DNA from: Mesostigma viride
Taxonomy: Eukaryota; Streptophyta; Mesostigmatophyceae; Mesostigmatales; Mesostigmataceae
Assembly: GCA_009746045.1 (NCBI GenBank)
Contig: RPFO01000448.1
Span: 4,787,521 to 4,849,520 of the forward strand
Reading direction: 5' to 3'
DNA length: 62,000 bases
Shown: piece by piece, positions 13,301 through 24,879 of the stretch
Numbering within the stretch: the first letter of the stretch is position 1
How the letters are laid out: the number at the start of each line of letters is the position of its first letter
Made by a program: the position numbers and the translations under genes
Notes under the pieces: model-generated
Seen by the model: the letters and a program-made list of their open reading frames with translations, nothing else
Database searches by the model: none
What the model was told of the DNA's origin: nothing

Positions 13301-14517
13301 CTCCCCAGCCCTCCCCCGCCCTGCCCTTCCCTGCCCTTCCCCGCCCTTCCCCGCCCTTCCCCTCCCTTCCCCGCCCTTCCCCGCCCTCCCCCGCCCTCCC
13401 CTGCCCTCCCCCGCCCTCCTCCGCCCTCCCCGCCCTCCCCGCCCTCCCCGCCCTCCCCCGCCCTCCCCCGCCCTCCCCGCCCTCCCCCGCCCTCCCCGCC
13501 CTCCCCCTCCTTCCCCTCCTTTCCCCTCCCTTCCCCTCCCTTCCCCTCCCTTCCCCCCCTTCCCCCCCCTTCCCCTCCCTTCCCCCCCCTTCCCCCCCTT
13601 CCCCTCCCTTCCCCCCCTTCCCCCCCCTTCCCCTCCCTTCCCCCCCCTTCCCCCCCTTCCCCTCCCCCTCCCTCCCCCTCCCTTCCCCTCCCTTCCCCTC
13701 CCTTCCCCTCCCTTCCCCTTCCCCGCCCTCGCCCCCCTGCCCCCTGTCCCATGTGAACCCCTCCTTCCCCTCCGCATCCGAAACCACGCCCCCCAACCGC
13801 AGGTGGGTGAACCTGGTCACCGACGGCCCCCCCGCGACCGCGCTCGGGTTCAACCCGCCCGACCTGCACCTGATGTCAAAGCCGCCGCGCTCGTCCAAGG
13901 AGCCGTTGACCAGCCTGTGGCAGCTCTTCCGCTACCTGTGTGTGGGCGTGTACATCGGCGCGGCCACCGTGGGCATCTTCGTCGCCTGGTACACCCAGAC
14001 AACGCTGGCAGGGATCGACCTCGCGCGCGATGGCCACGCGATCGTCTCCTTCCATGACCTGCGCACGTGGGAGTCATCCTGCTCCGCCATGAAGGTGCCC
14101 GAGGGCGTCACGCTCGGCTACACCGACGCCATGGGCACGAAGCACTCGTACGGCACCAGCTACTGTGACTACTTCGAGGCCGGCAAGGCCAAGGCGTCCA
14201 CCTTGTCTCTGTCCGTGCTGGTCGCGATCGAGATGTTCAACGCGCTCAATGCGCTCTCCGAGGACGGCAGCCTGCTCTCGATGCCCCCCTGGGCCAACCC
14301 CTGGCTGCTCCTGGCCATGTGCGTCTCGTTCGGGCTGCACTGCCTCGTGCTCTACGTGCCCTTCCTCGCGTCCATTTTCGGCGTGGTCCCGCTGAGCGGC
14401 CAGGAGTGGCTGCTCGTGGTCCTGTTTGCCGCCCCGGTCGTGCTGCTGGACGAGGTGCTCAAGCTGGCCAAGCGCACGTGGAACCGCATGCAGCGGCCCA
14501 AGCAGAAGTGGGCGTGA
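7110..14517 (+). CDS. P-type (type IIA) Ca2+-ATPase, ECA/SERCA-like
   Basis: Six exons: 7110-7816, 9315-10014, 10763-10862, 11266-11462, 11730-12598 and 13803-14517. All introns are GT-AG with matching phases, giving 3288 nt and 1095 aa, near the usual length. The enzyme pumps Ca2+ into the ER or a related compartment using ATP. Visible motifs are the actuator TGES (residues 193-196), PEGLP in M4, the phosphorylated Asp in DKTGT (D379), MITGDN and TGDGVNDAP (D767, D771). Residues binding both Ca2+ ions in SERCA are kept: SSN.GE in M5, WVNLVTDG in M6 and the Glu of LSED in M8. The C-terminus KQKWA fits a KxKxx di-lysine ER-retrieval signal. The start ATG at 7110 opens [12 protein letters not shown]; an upstream in-frame ATG at 7050 would add 20 residues unlike the family. 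Introns hold homopolymers and a pyrimidine array. Confidence 0.96.
10268..10301. repeat. Poly-G run, 34 G
   Basis: Unbroken G homopolymer in intron 2 of the Ca2+-ATPase gene. The length is likely approximate because such runs are error-prone in assembly. Confidence 0.9.
13078..13737 (+). repeat. Pyrimidine decamer array in Ca2+-ATPase intron 5
   Basis: About 660 bp of CCCTTCCCCG-type repeats, almost pure C/T on the coding strand, ending about 65 nt before the exon 6 acceptor at 13803. All-frame open reading frames here come from lack of stops. It probably serves as, or expanded from, the polypyrimidine tract. Confidence 0.95.
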
Positions 14518-15989
14518 ATGAAGTAATCCATCCATCCATGACTACGCGGGCGTGGATGAGTCAAGTTCATTGATTTTCCGCGTGGCCCATGTACAGGGGC
14601 AGAATTGGCGCGGTGCGAGGGCGGCACCTGGCGGGTGTTAAGAGGCCGTGCACGTGGGCAGGGACTGGAGGAGTCCGACGGAATGGGGCTTGGCCATGGA
14701 AGAGGGTAGGAACATGAATAGGATCGTAGAGATAAGGCATGTCTTGCTCGTGAAAGCGCCGGAATGTCTGGTTGGTACACGAGGGGCGGGAAACGATTCC
14801 TGTGGGAGCGTGGGGGCGGTAGTGTCTTGTGAGACAGGAAGTGGGCCAAATGGAACGAGTGGGCGGGTCGCCTGCGCAGACAAGCATGGCGAGTTGTGCC
14901 TTGATGTACCTGCGCAGGAATTGGGGGCATGTGTTGGACGGTACTTGTGACAGCATGCCATTTTTTTTGCTTGGAGATGTTGGGGGATGGGAGCATCTTG
15001 GTATGGTTCTGTGGCGCGGCACGATGTGAGTGGTGATGCACGGTGCATTGTTGATGAGACATCCAGGCGTGTTATGTCTGCTTGGTGTGCGACATGCTCG
15101 AAGCTCAACTTGACACGGGGCATTTGGTTGCTTGGCAGTTCTAATCCATCAAGACTGCGGAGAAAATATGCCCTAGTGCCCTCGATTCTTTTTGTTGCAC
15201 CTGGGTACAGGAGAAGTGTGTTTCACGCCGATGGTCGTGTCATATCACATTTATCTTACTGGGTGCTGGGGTGGACAATAAGTAGACGGGTAATTTTCAT
15301 ACGTTAGTAGACCTGAACGTGCTTCGGCACAGATTTGAGAAACTCATTTACTGTCAAGCAATCTTGAGGCTCGCAAGTAAGTACTTGCATGTCATCAGTG
15401 CCACGGAGTACTGTGCTAGTCTCACTCGGGTTAATATAATAACACAATAGCTAAAACTGTTGTAAGCGACATAATAAATCAACAACATGGCATCCTCGTG
15501 GCACTGTCTCCCGGCCGGCCCGCGCGGCCCCCCAATTTGCTGTAGTCCAGGAATAATTGTCTCACTTCACATGGTGTATCGGGTGCCGGCAGGCGACCCC
15601 TGCCGCCCCATGCAGCCACCCCAGCCTAGGGAATACAGGCATTCACGCCTGAAGTTGGGTTCGAGGGTTTCTTGGGGTCAACCCAACTTAAGCCGTTACG
15701 TTACCATAACTTGGCACCCCCAGCCCTGCTGAAGGACTTCAGGGTGTCTTTTGAAAGCTCTCGTCAAGGCTGATCGAACTGCACTAAAGAATTCACCATC
15801 AAAGTCGTATTTCGGGTCGGAACTTGGATGCAAGTCCTCAAACCGGCTGTGGGCAGGTGAAGCACCCCACCGTGCTAGCCAAAACTTGGTGTGCTGCATA
15901 GGGCATGCGCGTTCTATGCGTGGTAATCGTGGCTATTTACTATCTAGCCTCGTCTTCCCTAGCATCCGGACTCAAACAGTAATCCCGTC
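14518..15989. other. 3' flank of the Ca2+ pump, no gene seen
   Basis: The first few hundred bases should be the pump 3' UTR. Around 15624-15695 is a motif block (AAGTTGGGTTCG and its complement) that recurs in the opposite orientation near 29861-29990. Nothing else was recognised. Confidence 0.5.
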
Positions 15990-16172
15990 CATTAATTAAT
16001 TAATTAATTAGACTCGTGCTCCCGTTGGGGAGTCACGGAGCATTAACCCCGATGGATGGATGGATGGGTGCACACATTCCTACCGGTCTAATCTATCTAC
16101 ATTGGCTACATACTACATCTATCTACTAACTACAACATCTATCTAGGCAGCCGCACGCTGCCCTAGGGGGAG
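15990..16172 (-). other. 3' tail of the LINE, with ATTA and GATG microsatellites
   Basis: Non-coding sequence after the RT stop, ending in (ATTA)n at about 15991-16010, next to (GATG)n at about 16050-16066. Microsatellite tails are usual at 3' ends of non-LTR retrotransposons, so this is probably the element end. No target duplication was identified. Confidence 0.5.
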
Positions 16173-17643
16173 CTATCTAGCGTGCCTCCCGCGGGATTGC
16201 ACACGCGGGCGCTTCCCCACTGGGGGGGGCTCGTTGTCCTCTATGACCTGGGCCCACTTGGCCTTGTCCATCATCTTCTTCCAAATCACGGAGAGGCCTA
16301 GGCCCCCCATGTCCTCTACTAGCTGTTCCTTGAAGGTGCGGGCCTTGCGGCGTCTAACATCACTGGGCCCAGCCCACGTCAGGAGGTGCCGGCCAGGCTG
16401 GGCTGGTCGCAGTCCTGCGGGGGGCCACGTGAGGTGTCTACCTGGTTGGTGCGAGCTAGGTGCCCTACTAGCTGCAGGCGGCGTTGCTTAATGGTGCTGG
16501 TGATATAGGGCATGCCCTGGTACAGGTCCTCATTGCGGACATGAGCAGCATATCCTACTCTGAAAATGGAACGCAGCATGCTGGTGACCGCGCCGTCCAG
16601 CTTGCGGGCCAGGTCGGCGGTGAGGGTCCACGTCTCGGCGCCATACGTGAGAACAGGAAGGACGAGGACCTTGAACAGGTCCTGTTTCTCGATCTTGCCC
16701 AGGGGCTTGCGCCACAGGGCCCGGTACTGGCGTAAAGCGTGCCAGGCGAGGGAGATGCGGTGGTCCACATCAACCTCGCAGCTAGGGAGCAGGCTGCCCA
16801 GCAGCTTAACGCGGTCCCGATACAGGACTCGAGAGCCGTCTAGGAGATAGAGGGGCGGCGCTGGGTTGGTGAGCCCAACCGCCAGGGCCTCTGTCTTCTT
16901 GCTGACCTCAAGCCCCACTGCACGGGCCTCGAGAGCCAGGCAGTCAAGCCATGTCTGCACGTGCTCAGTGTCCTCGAAGAGGGTGGTGTCGTCTGCGTAA
17001 ATGATGTCTGCTAGCCGAATCTCCGTGTCCGCACCGCCATGCCAGAATTTGTTAGCAACCTGCACTCCTGGTTCCGCCCTGCCCACGATGCGGCCGGCAA
17101 ATCGCTTGCGCGCCTGAATCATTACGTATTCGACAACAATAATGAACAGGTAGGGCGACAGCACGCAGCCCTGCCACACACCCTTCTGTAAAGGGCATGG
17201 GGGCGTGGTCCCGTAAGAAGTGCGCACCGAAGTGGTGGACCCTTCATACAGGTTGCGGATGACAGCAATCAGGGGGCGGGGGATCCGGAACAACTCGAGG
17301 ATGTCCCAAAGCGCAGGCCAGAAAACCGAATCGAAGGCTTTGATGAAGTCCACCAGCACAAGGTGCAAAGGGGACTCACCAGGCTGAAGGCGTTGCAGTT
17401 CCTCCACCAGTCTGCGAGTAGCGAAGAGCGCCTGTACTGTGTTGCGACCTGAACGGAAGCCGTGCTGAGTCTCGCTGAGGTGACCGTCCAGGGCCGTGCG
17501 CAGGCGGTTCAGGATGAGCCGCATAAGAAGCTTGAGGGGGGCACTTTGAATGCACACCCCTCTGTAGTTGCCGGGGTCGGCAGGCGACCCCTTGTTCTTG
17601 TACAGCATCGTGCGAAAACTGTGTTGCCAGGCCGCTGGAGGTG
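16173..17643 (-). pseudogene. LINE reverse transcriptase, C-terminal half
   Basis: The minus frame from 17643 to 16379 carries RT motifs in order: PAAWQHSFRTMLYKNKG, NYRGVC, GFRSGRNTVQALF, VDFIKAFDSV (motif A), VWQGCVLSP (motif B), IIYADDTTLF (motif C, YADD) and VKLLGSLL. A thumb region with LTYGAETWTL follows. After about 16400 the frame shifts and about 70 further residues continue (LTWAGPSDVRRRKARTFKEQ ... GLSVIWKKMMDKAKWAQV) to a TAG at 16175-16173. RT copies LINE RNA at nicked target DNA. The N-terminal half is at 28233-29224 on the same strand; the two are separated by the TIR element 17644-28229. The frameshift and the split mean it is dead. Confidence 0.9.
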
Positions 17644-17675
17644 CCCTGCCAGCCGTTAAGAATGTACTCCAGCAC
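17644..17675 (+). repeat. Left TIR of element 1
   Basis: Starts CCCTGCCAGCCGTTAAGAAT and ends CCAGCAC. It differs from the right TIR at two positions. The motif AAGTACATTTT follows directly. Confidence 0.85.
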
Positions 17676-18440
17676 AAGTACATTTTGAGTTTTTCCAAGT
17701 TTCTTGTTTTTTGCTTGTTTCAAGTTCAGTTTTGCATAAAAAGTGTCCCCATAGCCCCTGGATCTTATCTGGAGGTAGTTGAACTAGTATATGCTACAAT
17801 ATACTAGGTTGTACTATTTTCTACTACATTTATACTATAATGTACTAAATTGAACTACATCTGAACTAAATGTAACTGTGATTGATGCCCCTGTAACGTC
17901 TCCCAATGCTCACTAACAGGTCTGGCCACCATTGGTGACCTCCTAGAGCCATTCACAGCTGCATTTCGTGGATCACCGCACACAAAAAAAATGTTTTACT
18001 TAGCCTTATCAACATGGGAATGAGGGCTTTGGTGTGCAAACATGCATGTGTGCTAAAAATTGGACATTCTGACACTGCGCGAGAGTCTGGTAATACTTAA
18101 GCACTTCAGGTCATGATCGAAGTATAGAATGAACTGATGCAAGCAATCAAGCATTATGCAAGGAATGGAATGCTGCAATGAATTTTGCAGTAATACTTGC
18201 AACTAGGGAACACACGATAAAGTCACGAATCTGACATGCATTGTGCCGTCATGGCACATGCATGAACATGTACACGAACAGAGGATCACGCGGACGCCCA
18301 CGTGCACGCGCATGGCAATCCCGATGCCCCCCCCCACACACACACACAAGCCCCAACTCCAAACATTGCACCAATGACCCACCCACCCAAACCCAACCCC
18401 AGCCCCCCTGACCCCCCCAACGCCCATGCACACGCCCATG
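17676..18440. other. Element 1 interior, no gene seen
   Basis: AT-rich, with short ACTA/TACTA-rich stretches near 17785-17870. No coding pattern or structure was recognised. Confidence 0.4.
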
Positions 18441-18445
18441 CCCCC

Positions 18446-19735
18446 GCCCCCGCCCCCGCCCCCGCCCCCGCCCCCGCCCCCGCCCCCGCCCCCCCCGCCC
18501 CGCCCCCGCCCCCCGCCCCGCCCCGCCCCGCCCCCGCCCCCGCCCCCGCCCCCGCCCCCGCCCCCGCCCCCGCCCCCGCCCCGCCCCCGCCCCCGCCCCC
18601 GCCCCGCCCCCGCCCCCGCCCCCGCCCCCGCCCCGCCCCGCCCCGCCCATGCCCATGCCCCCGCCCCCGCCCCCGCCCCGCCCCATGCCCATGCCCCTGC
18701 CCCCACCCCGCCCATTCTCACCCACGCCCACGCCCACGCCCACGCCCACGCCCACGCCCATGCCCACGCCCACGCCCACGCCCACGCCCACGCCCACGCC
18801 CACGCCCACGCCCACGCCCACGCCCACGCCCACGCCCACGCCCACGCCCACGCCCACGCCCACGCCCACGCCCACGCCCACGCCCACGCCCACGCCCACC
18901 CTAGCCTCACCCCTACTCCAAGCCACAATTATACCCAAAGCCACAGCCAGAAGTAGAGCGCAGCTGCAACAATAGCAGACGTAGCTGAGACACACACCTA
19001 CCCACGCCAACGCCCACGCCCACGCCCACGCCCACGCCCACGCCCACGCCCACGCCCACGCCCACGCCCACGCCCACGCCCACGCCCACGCCCACGCCCA
19101 CGCCCACGCCCACGCCCACGCCCACGCCCACGCCCACGCCCACGCCCACGCCCACGCCCACGCCCACGCCCACGCCCACGCCCACGCCCACGCCCACGCC
19201 CACGCCCACGCCCACGCCCACGCCCACGCCCACGCCCACGCCCACGCCCACGCCCACGCCCACGCCCACGCCCACGCCCACGCCCACGCCCACGCCCACG
19301 CCCACCCACGCCCACGCCCACGCCCACGCCCACGCCCACGCCCCCCCCGCCCACGCCCACGCCCACGCCCACGCCCACGCCCACGCCCACGCCCACGCCC
19401 ACGCCCACGCCCACGCCCACGCCCACGCCCACGCCCACGCCCACGCCCACGCCCACGCCCACGCCCACGCCCACGCCCACGCCCACACCCACACCCACGC
19501 CCACGCCCACGCCCACGCCCACGCCCACGCCCACGCCCACACCCACGCCCACGCCCACGCCCACGCCCACGCCCACGCCCACGCCCACACCCACGCCCAC
19601 GCCCACGCCCACGCCCACGCCCACGCCCACGCCCACGCCCACACCCACGCCCACGCCCACGCCCACGCCCACGCCCACGCCCGCGCCCATGCCCACGCTC
19701 ACGCCCACGCCCACGCCCACGCCCGCGCCTGCGCC
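18446..19735. repeat. Hexanucleotide arrays (CCCCCG)n and (CCCACG)n
   Basis: CCCCCG-type repeats at 18446-18716, then CCCACG repeats at 18720-18900 and 19009-19735, interspersed with CCCATG and CCCACA. A unique block starting CCTAGCCTCACCCCTACTCC occurs at about 18898 and again at about 19737, so the array and its flank were duplicated as a unit of about 840 bp. Because the period is 6, frames read dipeptide repeats (PT, AH, PR, VG, AW, RG); none looks like a gene. Confidence 0.95.
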
Positions 19736-20008
19736 CACCCTAGCCTCACCCCTACTCCAAGCCACAAATGCACCGTAAGCCACAGCCAGAAGTACAGCAC
19801 AGCAGCGACAATTGCAGACTTAGCCCAGACACACACCTACCCACGTCAATGCCCCTGCCCAGAGACTCGCGGCCTCATCCCACCCCCCTGCACGAACAGT
19901 TCCCAAACAAAAGAAAAGGCAAACAAAAGGAACAAGAGTAGCAAGCTGCATTGCGAGCACATATGCCAGTTCTGGTGCACATGCCAGGCCGAAAGCAACT
20001 CATGATTG

Positions 20009-20160
20009 CCCCTGCCCCTGCCCCTGCCCCTACCCCTGCCCCTGCCCCTGCCCCTGCCCCTGCCCCTGCCCCTGCCCCTGCCCCTGCCCCTGCCCCTGCC
20101 CCTGCCCCTGCCCCTGCCCCTGCCCCTGCCCCTGCCCCTGCCCCTGCTCCTGCCCCTGCC
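20009..20160. repeat. (CCCCTG)n hexamer array
   Basis: About 25 copies of CCCCTG with rare variants. A further (GGCAAA/CGCAAA)n array is at 20676-20732. Between them is AT-rich DNA with AATAAT tracts and no gene. Confidence 0.9.
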
Positions 20161-20739
20161 ATCACCATTCTAACCACCACACATTACGAAAAGCAAGAAG
20201 AAATTATAATAATAATAAGAAATTATAAGAAGAAGAAATAATAATAATAAACAAGCACAAAGTTGACTGCACATGCGACTGTACCAGTAGGCACGTAGCA
20301 AATTTTAGCTGCAGCTTCAATTTCAACTTCATTGCAATTGCAAGTGTGACTGCATGTGTAATTGCACTACCAATGCCTAATGCCCACTGCATGTGCCCAG
20401 TGCGAATGCAATTCAAAAGCAACATGCAATCGAAATTACAGCTGAAGCCGGCTATTAACAAAGATATTTAAAGCAGTTGTTAACTACAGAGACCCAATGA
20501 AAATGCAAATGCAATGAAAAAGCAACAGAAGTTGAAGCCACTGCCACTCTACCTGCCGACAGTAACACCACCGCCAGCACCCACTCATATCCCAACGACA
20601 AGGAAATAGAATTGCCCAAAGCCAGACATACATTGGGACGCATAAGCAAACGGCAACGCAAGCGCACATGCAAATGTATACGCAAAGGCAAAGGCAAAGG
20701 CAAACGCAAACGCAAACGCAAACGCAAACGCAAGCTTGT

Positions 20740-21359
20740 CATGTACCTACGCTTAACTGCAAACGCAAACTGTGCACGAAGCAAAAAGATTGGATGGCCA
20801 AGATCATGGCAAATACGAGGGCCGAAAACAATCCAACTTCATCTAAATGTCCGAAATCCTCACGACGTTTCGATGCGCGCTTGAATGTCGAAGGCCTGCG
20901 CCGATTATCGATCATAAGTCGAATGTGTAATTGTCGGCTTATGAGAACTGCTTTGCGACAGTATCACGTCAGGCCGTTCCTGTGCAGCCATTTTCCCTGT
21001 GCAGCGGGTGGACAACGTTCACTTTCCGCATTATTCATGGCTATCGAAGTTAATTCTTACCGACCCCGGCTGCCATGGCCACTGGCCACGCATATCAAGT
21101 TCAGGTATTCCCGACCTGTAGCGCAGCAGATTTCTGTTGGAAGGCATCCTAAGCATCGTGATAAAAGAAATCCGAACAATAGACATTCATGCTGCATCTA
21201 AGGACATTATGGCATTTGTATATACTGCAAGTACATGTATCGACATTGCCGTGATTGCTAACCCCGACTCACCATGAACAGGAACTTTCCCTCTGCCTCC
21301 ATGAAATGTACTTCGTGAAATGTACTGTAATACATATGATGTACTACGATGATAATCAT
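20740..21359. other. Left flank of the palindrome, no gene seen
   Basis: A plus frame stays open from about 20668 to 21201, but its start lies in the CGCAAA repeat and its protein has no recognised motif. A GAAATGTACTTCGTGAAATG motif near 21303-21322 also occurs inside the palindrome. Confidence 0.3.
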
Positions 21360-21972
21360 CCCAGCAAAGCCATAGTACACCTTCCGTTTCGACCGCCATG
21401 TCGGCCACTAGTCCGGATAGCTCAATGTGCACCTGACCTTGACACTAATCGCACAAACAGCCACAATTTTGCAAGCAAGAAGACATGGCTACCTCGGCAT
21501 TTCATGAAATGTACTTCGTGAAATGCATTTCGTGAAATGTACTAAGGAACGTGATTGGCCGGCGTTCGCTCGCCAAATCTCGCAAAATGTACTAAGGCAC
21601 GTGATTGGTCCCGCAAAATGTACTAAGGAACGTGATTGGCCGGCGAAGATTCTGTTTGCTGCAATTAAAATTCCCTACAGAATCTTCGCCGGCCAATCAC
21701 GTTCCTTAGTACATTTTGCGGGACCAATCACGTGCCTTAGTACATTTTGCGAGATTTGGCGAGCGAACGCCGGCCAATCACGTTCCTTAGTACATTTCAC
21801 GAAATGCATTTCACGAAGTACATTTCATGAAATGCCGAGGTAGCCATGTCTTCTTGCTTGCAAAATTGTGGCTGTTTGTGCGATTAGTGTCAAGGTCAGG
21901 TGCACATTGAGCTATCCGGACTAGTGGCCGACATGGCGGTCGAAACGGAAGGTGTGCTATGGCTTTGCTGGG
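21360..21972. repeat. 613-bp near-perfect palindrome (296-bp arms, 21-bp loop)
   Basis: The left arm 21360-21655 is repeated inverted at 21677-21972 with equal length and few mismatches (for example GTAC versus GTGC near the outer end). The loop is 21656-21676. The right arm runs into the open frame that starts at 21933, so the left arm is a reversed copy of the 5' part of that frame plus its upstream DNA. Each arm contains several copies of AAAATGTACTAAGG and ACGTGATTGG. A transcript across it would form a long hairpin. Confidence 0.92.
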
Positions 21973-22551
21973 ACATAATCGTGGCTATCTGCTTCCTGGC
22001 TTTCGCTATCATGGTGATGGGACACCATGGGAAGCGCAAGTTCGCAGCCATAGTGCTAAGCGGCAGCACCCATGCCGGCAGCCTAGTGACCGACGAGACG
22101 TTCGACTGTAAGTGCGGCCACGAGTGCATGAAGCCCATTAGAATATCACATCTCCAGGCATTGCGAAGCGCCTGGTTTTCGCCCGGGCGGAAGCAAGAGG
22201 ACAGGAAGGCGGCGATAAAGCAGCAGCTGCACCAGGGGGGGTACGACGCCATAACCACGATGTCGTCATCTACTCGTCACAAGTTCGTTCATGGCGCTGG
22301 TTTTCGGTTCGTTCTCGACGGGGGAGTCAAGGATATGAACATAGGGTTTGTGACCCCTTTTCACTTTCGCGTTTCACTTTCGAGGCGGCCTTCAGGCACT
22401 GCCTGAAAATTAGCAACCACGTTTGGAACTCTTCGGACCACCTGTGAAACTAATCACATTTGATGATGTGCTGGCGGGCCTGGGCATCGCATTTGAGCAT
22501 TACTTCGAGCAGGGCTCAACAAGCTCGATTCGCCAACTCAACCCGAAGAAG
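21933..22551 (+). pseudogene. Transposase-like N-terminal fragment
   Basis: The frame from ATG 21933 encodes a hydrophobic stretch, then DCKCGHECMKPI (C-x-C-x3-C), HLQALRSAWFSPGRKQEDRK and FRFVLDGG. The reading then moves between frames: AFRHCLKISNHVW is read near 22390-22425 and KLITFDDVLAGLGIAFEHYF up to a TAA at about 22556. A cysteine trio, an R..F segment, then a short beta strand and AF..CL.IS is the N-terminal layout of a widespread group of animal and algal DDE transposases. This resemblance is from memory and moderate at best. No catalytic core follows, so it is a fragment. Its 5' end forms one arm of the palindrome. Confidence 0.4.
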
Positions 22552-22560
22552 CCCTAAGCT

Positions 22561-22834
22561 GCGGTAAGACATATATTTGTGTGGATGGCTCTTGATATCA
22601 TGCTGAATTTCTAGTCTTCTCTAGGTGGACAGTTCATGTGCAGCCATACAGGTCATCCATGTGTGTTTTAACCATGTTGCATGTGCCACAGATATTATGA
22701 GCAGTATTTACTAAGTGTGCTGGAGTCGTTGTTGCATGCTTGTTGTATTTCACAGTTCACGCCTGCATGAACGCATCGTTGATACTAATGATTATTCATA
22801 TTGCATGACTGTTCTATTGGGGACGCCGCGCTTG
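22561..22834. other. Spacer before gene A
   Basis: Unique AT-leaning sequence and the likely 5' region of gene A. No motif was recognised. Confidence 0.4.
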
Positions 22835-24593
22835 ATGTCACAACGTGGCCGAAAGGGTGCATCCACCGCTGACGGCCGGTGGGTGAAATCGATGGACGCA
22901 TTTCCGAAGAAGCCAGCCGCGGGCCACACCCATGGCGCGGGCGGGGCGCGGGCGGGGGCGGGGGCGGGGGAGAAGGCGCGGGTGCGGGCGCGGGCGCCAC
23001 CCAAGACGCGGGCGCGGGCGCGGGCCCGGGCGGGGGCGGGGGCGGGGGCGCAGGCGCCGGCGCGGGTGCGGGCGCGGGCGCCACCCAAGGCGCGCGCGCG
23101 GGCGCGGGCGGGGTGGGGGCGCAGGCGCCGGCGCGGGTGCGGGCGCGGGCGCCACCGCCGACTTGGATGATGAGCCAGCAACCGAAGCCGAGAGGGAGAG
23201 GCACCGCTCTTCGAAGGTGTTCGATCTCGAAGTGTTTTGGGGCCCGGATATGACCGTGTATGTCCGCTGGCGCCTAGCCGCATCGGAGACGTTGGTAAAT
23301 GCACCGGTGAACAAGTGGCAGCCCACAGGGCCTAATGGCGAGGCTTGTGACGGGGTCACGCCCATTGGGTACACCCCGCAGGGAGATCCTGTCTATGGGT
23401 GCCTCCTCATAGAGCGTGGCAAGGCCCCCAAAGGAAGTCCTGGTCTAGTGCCGCTTTTTGAATGGGACGAGGGCGGTGCCAGGAGATGTACCTGCGCTAG
23501 CCTTCACAGCCTTTTTCCTGACATCGTCGCCGCTGAGAAGCAGCAGTTGCTGGACGGATGGATTGAGCAGGTGCCAAAGTCCGTGGAGGATGTGCGTGCC
23601 AACAACGAGAATCTGTTCGACATCATGGAGCAAAAGCTCAAAGAGAAGCGTGAACTGCAAGCGAACAAGGCGGTACCCTTACCGCTGCGATCTGCAGGCG
23701 ACCAGTCGGTTGCGCGGGCAACACGAGCACTGAGGCTGCCCATAAAACAAGTAATCTCACACGTCGCTTGCCCTGCCCGCGAGATTCAAGCGCAGATCAA
23801 CCGCGCATGTGCGCCCGCTGCGCGAGGGAGCACATCAACGGCAACGCCCGCTTTGCGCACACTGATTTCCGGCAGGCACACCTTCAAGGTGAATGGAAGC
23901 CTCATACGACGCAGCGACCTACTCGTTGTTAAGCGGCCAGCCGTCACCTGCGGGCAGGGAATGCCGTGGGCACCACACATGCTGGTGAAGGTCCTTGATC
24001 TGGAAGGCGATCGCACGGAGCGTGACAGCATTGTCGCCTCTCCTTACTACGCACCGTCGTGGACGGGCCAGTTTTCTAGAGTGACATTAGGTGGCGGCAG
24101 CGCAGGGATGACGGTCCCCATTTCTGATGTACACCTGCAGCACTGGACAGTGGGCGGTACGGCAGAGGTGCACCAGCCTGAGCTGATCAGTACCGGCAAA
24201 CTGTCAGCTGCCACGGTGGCGGCGTTGAAAGAGCACCCGCAGATTGACTTTGAGCATTACAAGACTGCCACCGCCGCCAGGGCAGCAGCAAAGGATGACT
24301 GCAATGCCTACTTTGCCGAGCATGGAGCACGTGCGCTTATCGGGATGCGCCTGTGTGCCCTGTTTCCGGGGATAGCGAGGAAGAGGGAGCGCTTCCATGG
24401 CTGGGTCACTAAGGTTCAGGAAAGGGGAGGTCACCTGCTCATCAAGGCGATGTGGGCTGATGGGCAGTATGAGGACTATCATGCCCTGGCGGAGGTGACG
24501 CAGTTCGTGTGCGGCTGCCCACACCCAGTCGAGGCATTTGGCCGCGCTCGCTTCTTTCCACAGGAGCTAGGCTGGCACCGTGAACGCAGGTGA
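22835..24593 (+). CDS. Gene A, unknown protein of element 1 (paralogue of gene B)
   Basis: The main frame runs to a TGA at 24593. A plausible start is ATG 22835 (MSQRGRKGASTADGRWVKSM), whose frame changes to the main one inside a G/A/R-rich low-complexity stretch (22940-23155). Only ATG 22932 is in the main frame, so repeat indels are likely. The unique part starts at about 23160. Features are WQPTGPNGEACDG...YTPQGDPVYGCLL; a charged helix near 23590-23670; a central part with MLVKVLDLEGDRTERDSIV and VPISDVHLQHW; then GMRLCALFPGIARKRERFHG, WADGQYEDYHAL and FVCGC. The last block resembles a Tudor-like barrel (G.V/H..V/DG..ED) and the middle may be BAH-like; both are low-confidence inferences. 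A glutamate-rich stretch follows in another frame to 24825. Gene B shares this order and an acidic tail. Function unknown. Confidence 0.6.
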
Positions 24594-24825
24594 TGGCACC
24601 CACATAGACGATGCCGTCCCTGCTGTGCACAGTGACAGTGAAGGCGGGGAGGAGGAGGAAGAGGGAGAGAAAGAGGGGGAGAAAGAGGGGGAGGAGGAGG
24701 GGGAGGAGGAGGGAGAGGGGGAGGGAGAGGGGGAGGGAGAATGGGAGGGGGAGGGGGAGGAGGAAGAGGGAGAGGGAGACGGAGAGGAGGATGCGGAATG
24801 GGAGCCGGGGATGACTGGTGGATGA
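24580..24825 (+). other. Acidic (Glu/Gly) frame overlapping the end of gene A
   Basis: The frame starts with GTG 24580, overlaps the end of gene A by 14 nt and encodes HSDSEGGEEEEEGEKEGEKE and more E/G repeats. Because gene B ends in a run of aspartates, this may be the lost acidic tail of gene A, displaced by a frameshift or joined by splicing. It may also be only purine-repeat DNA. Confidence 0.35.
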
Positions 24826-24879
24826 GACGGTGCCATCTACCGGCGCATGGAATGAAGTGGTACACAAGTTTACTCATGG

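Noticed and set aside
13046-13898. 200-280-aa Gly/Arg/Glu or Pro/Ser-rich frames
   Set aside because: They lie in the pyrimidine array of a pump intron whose splice sites and phase are clear.
18249-19783. Long frames of VG, AW, RG, PT and AH dipeptides
   Set aside because: Products of hexanucleotide arrays; open in all frames and without unique sequence.
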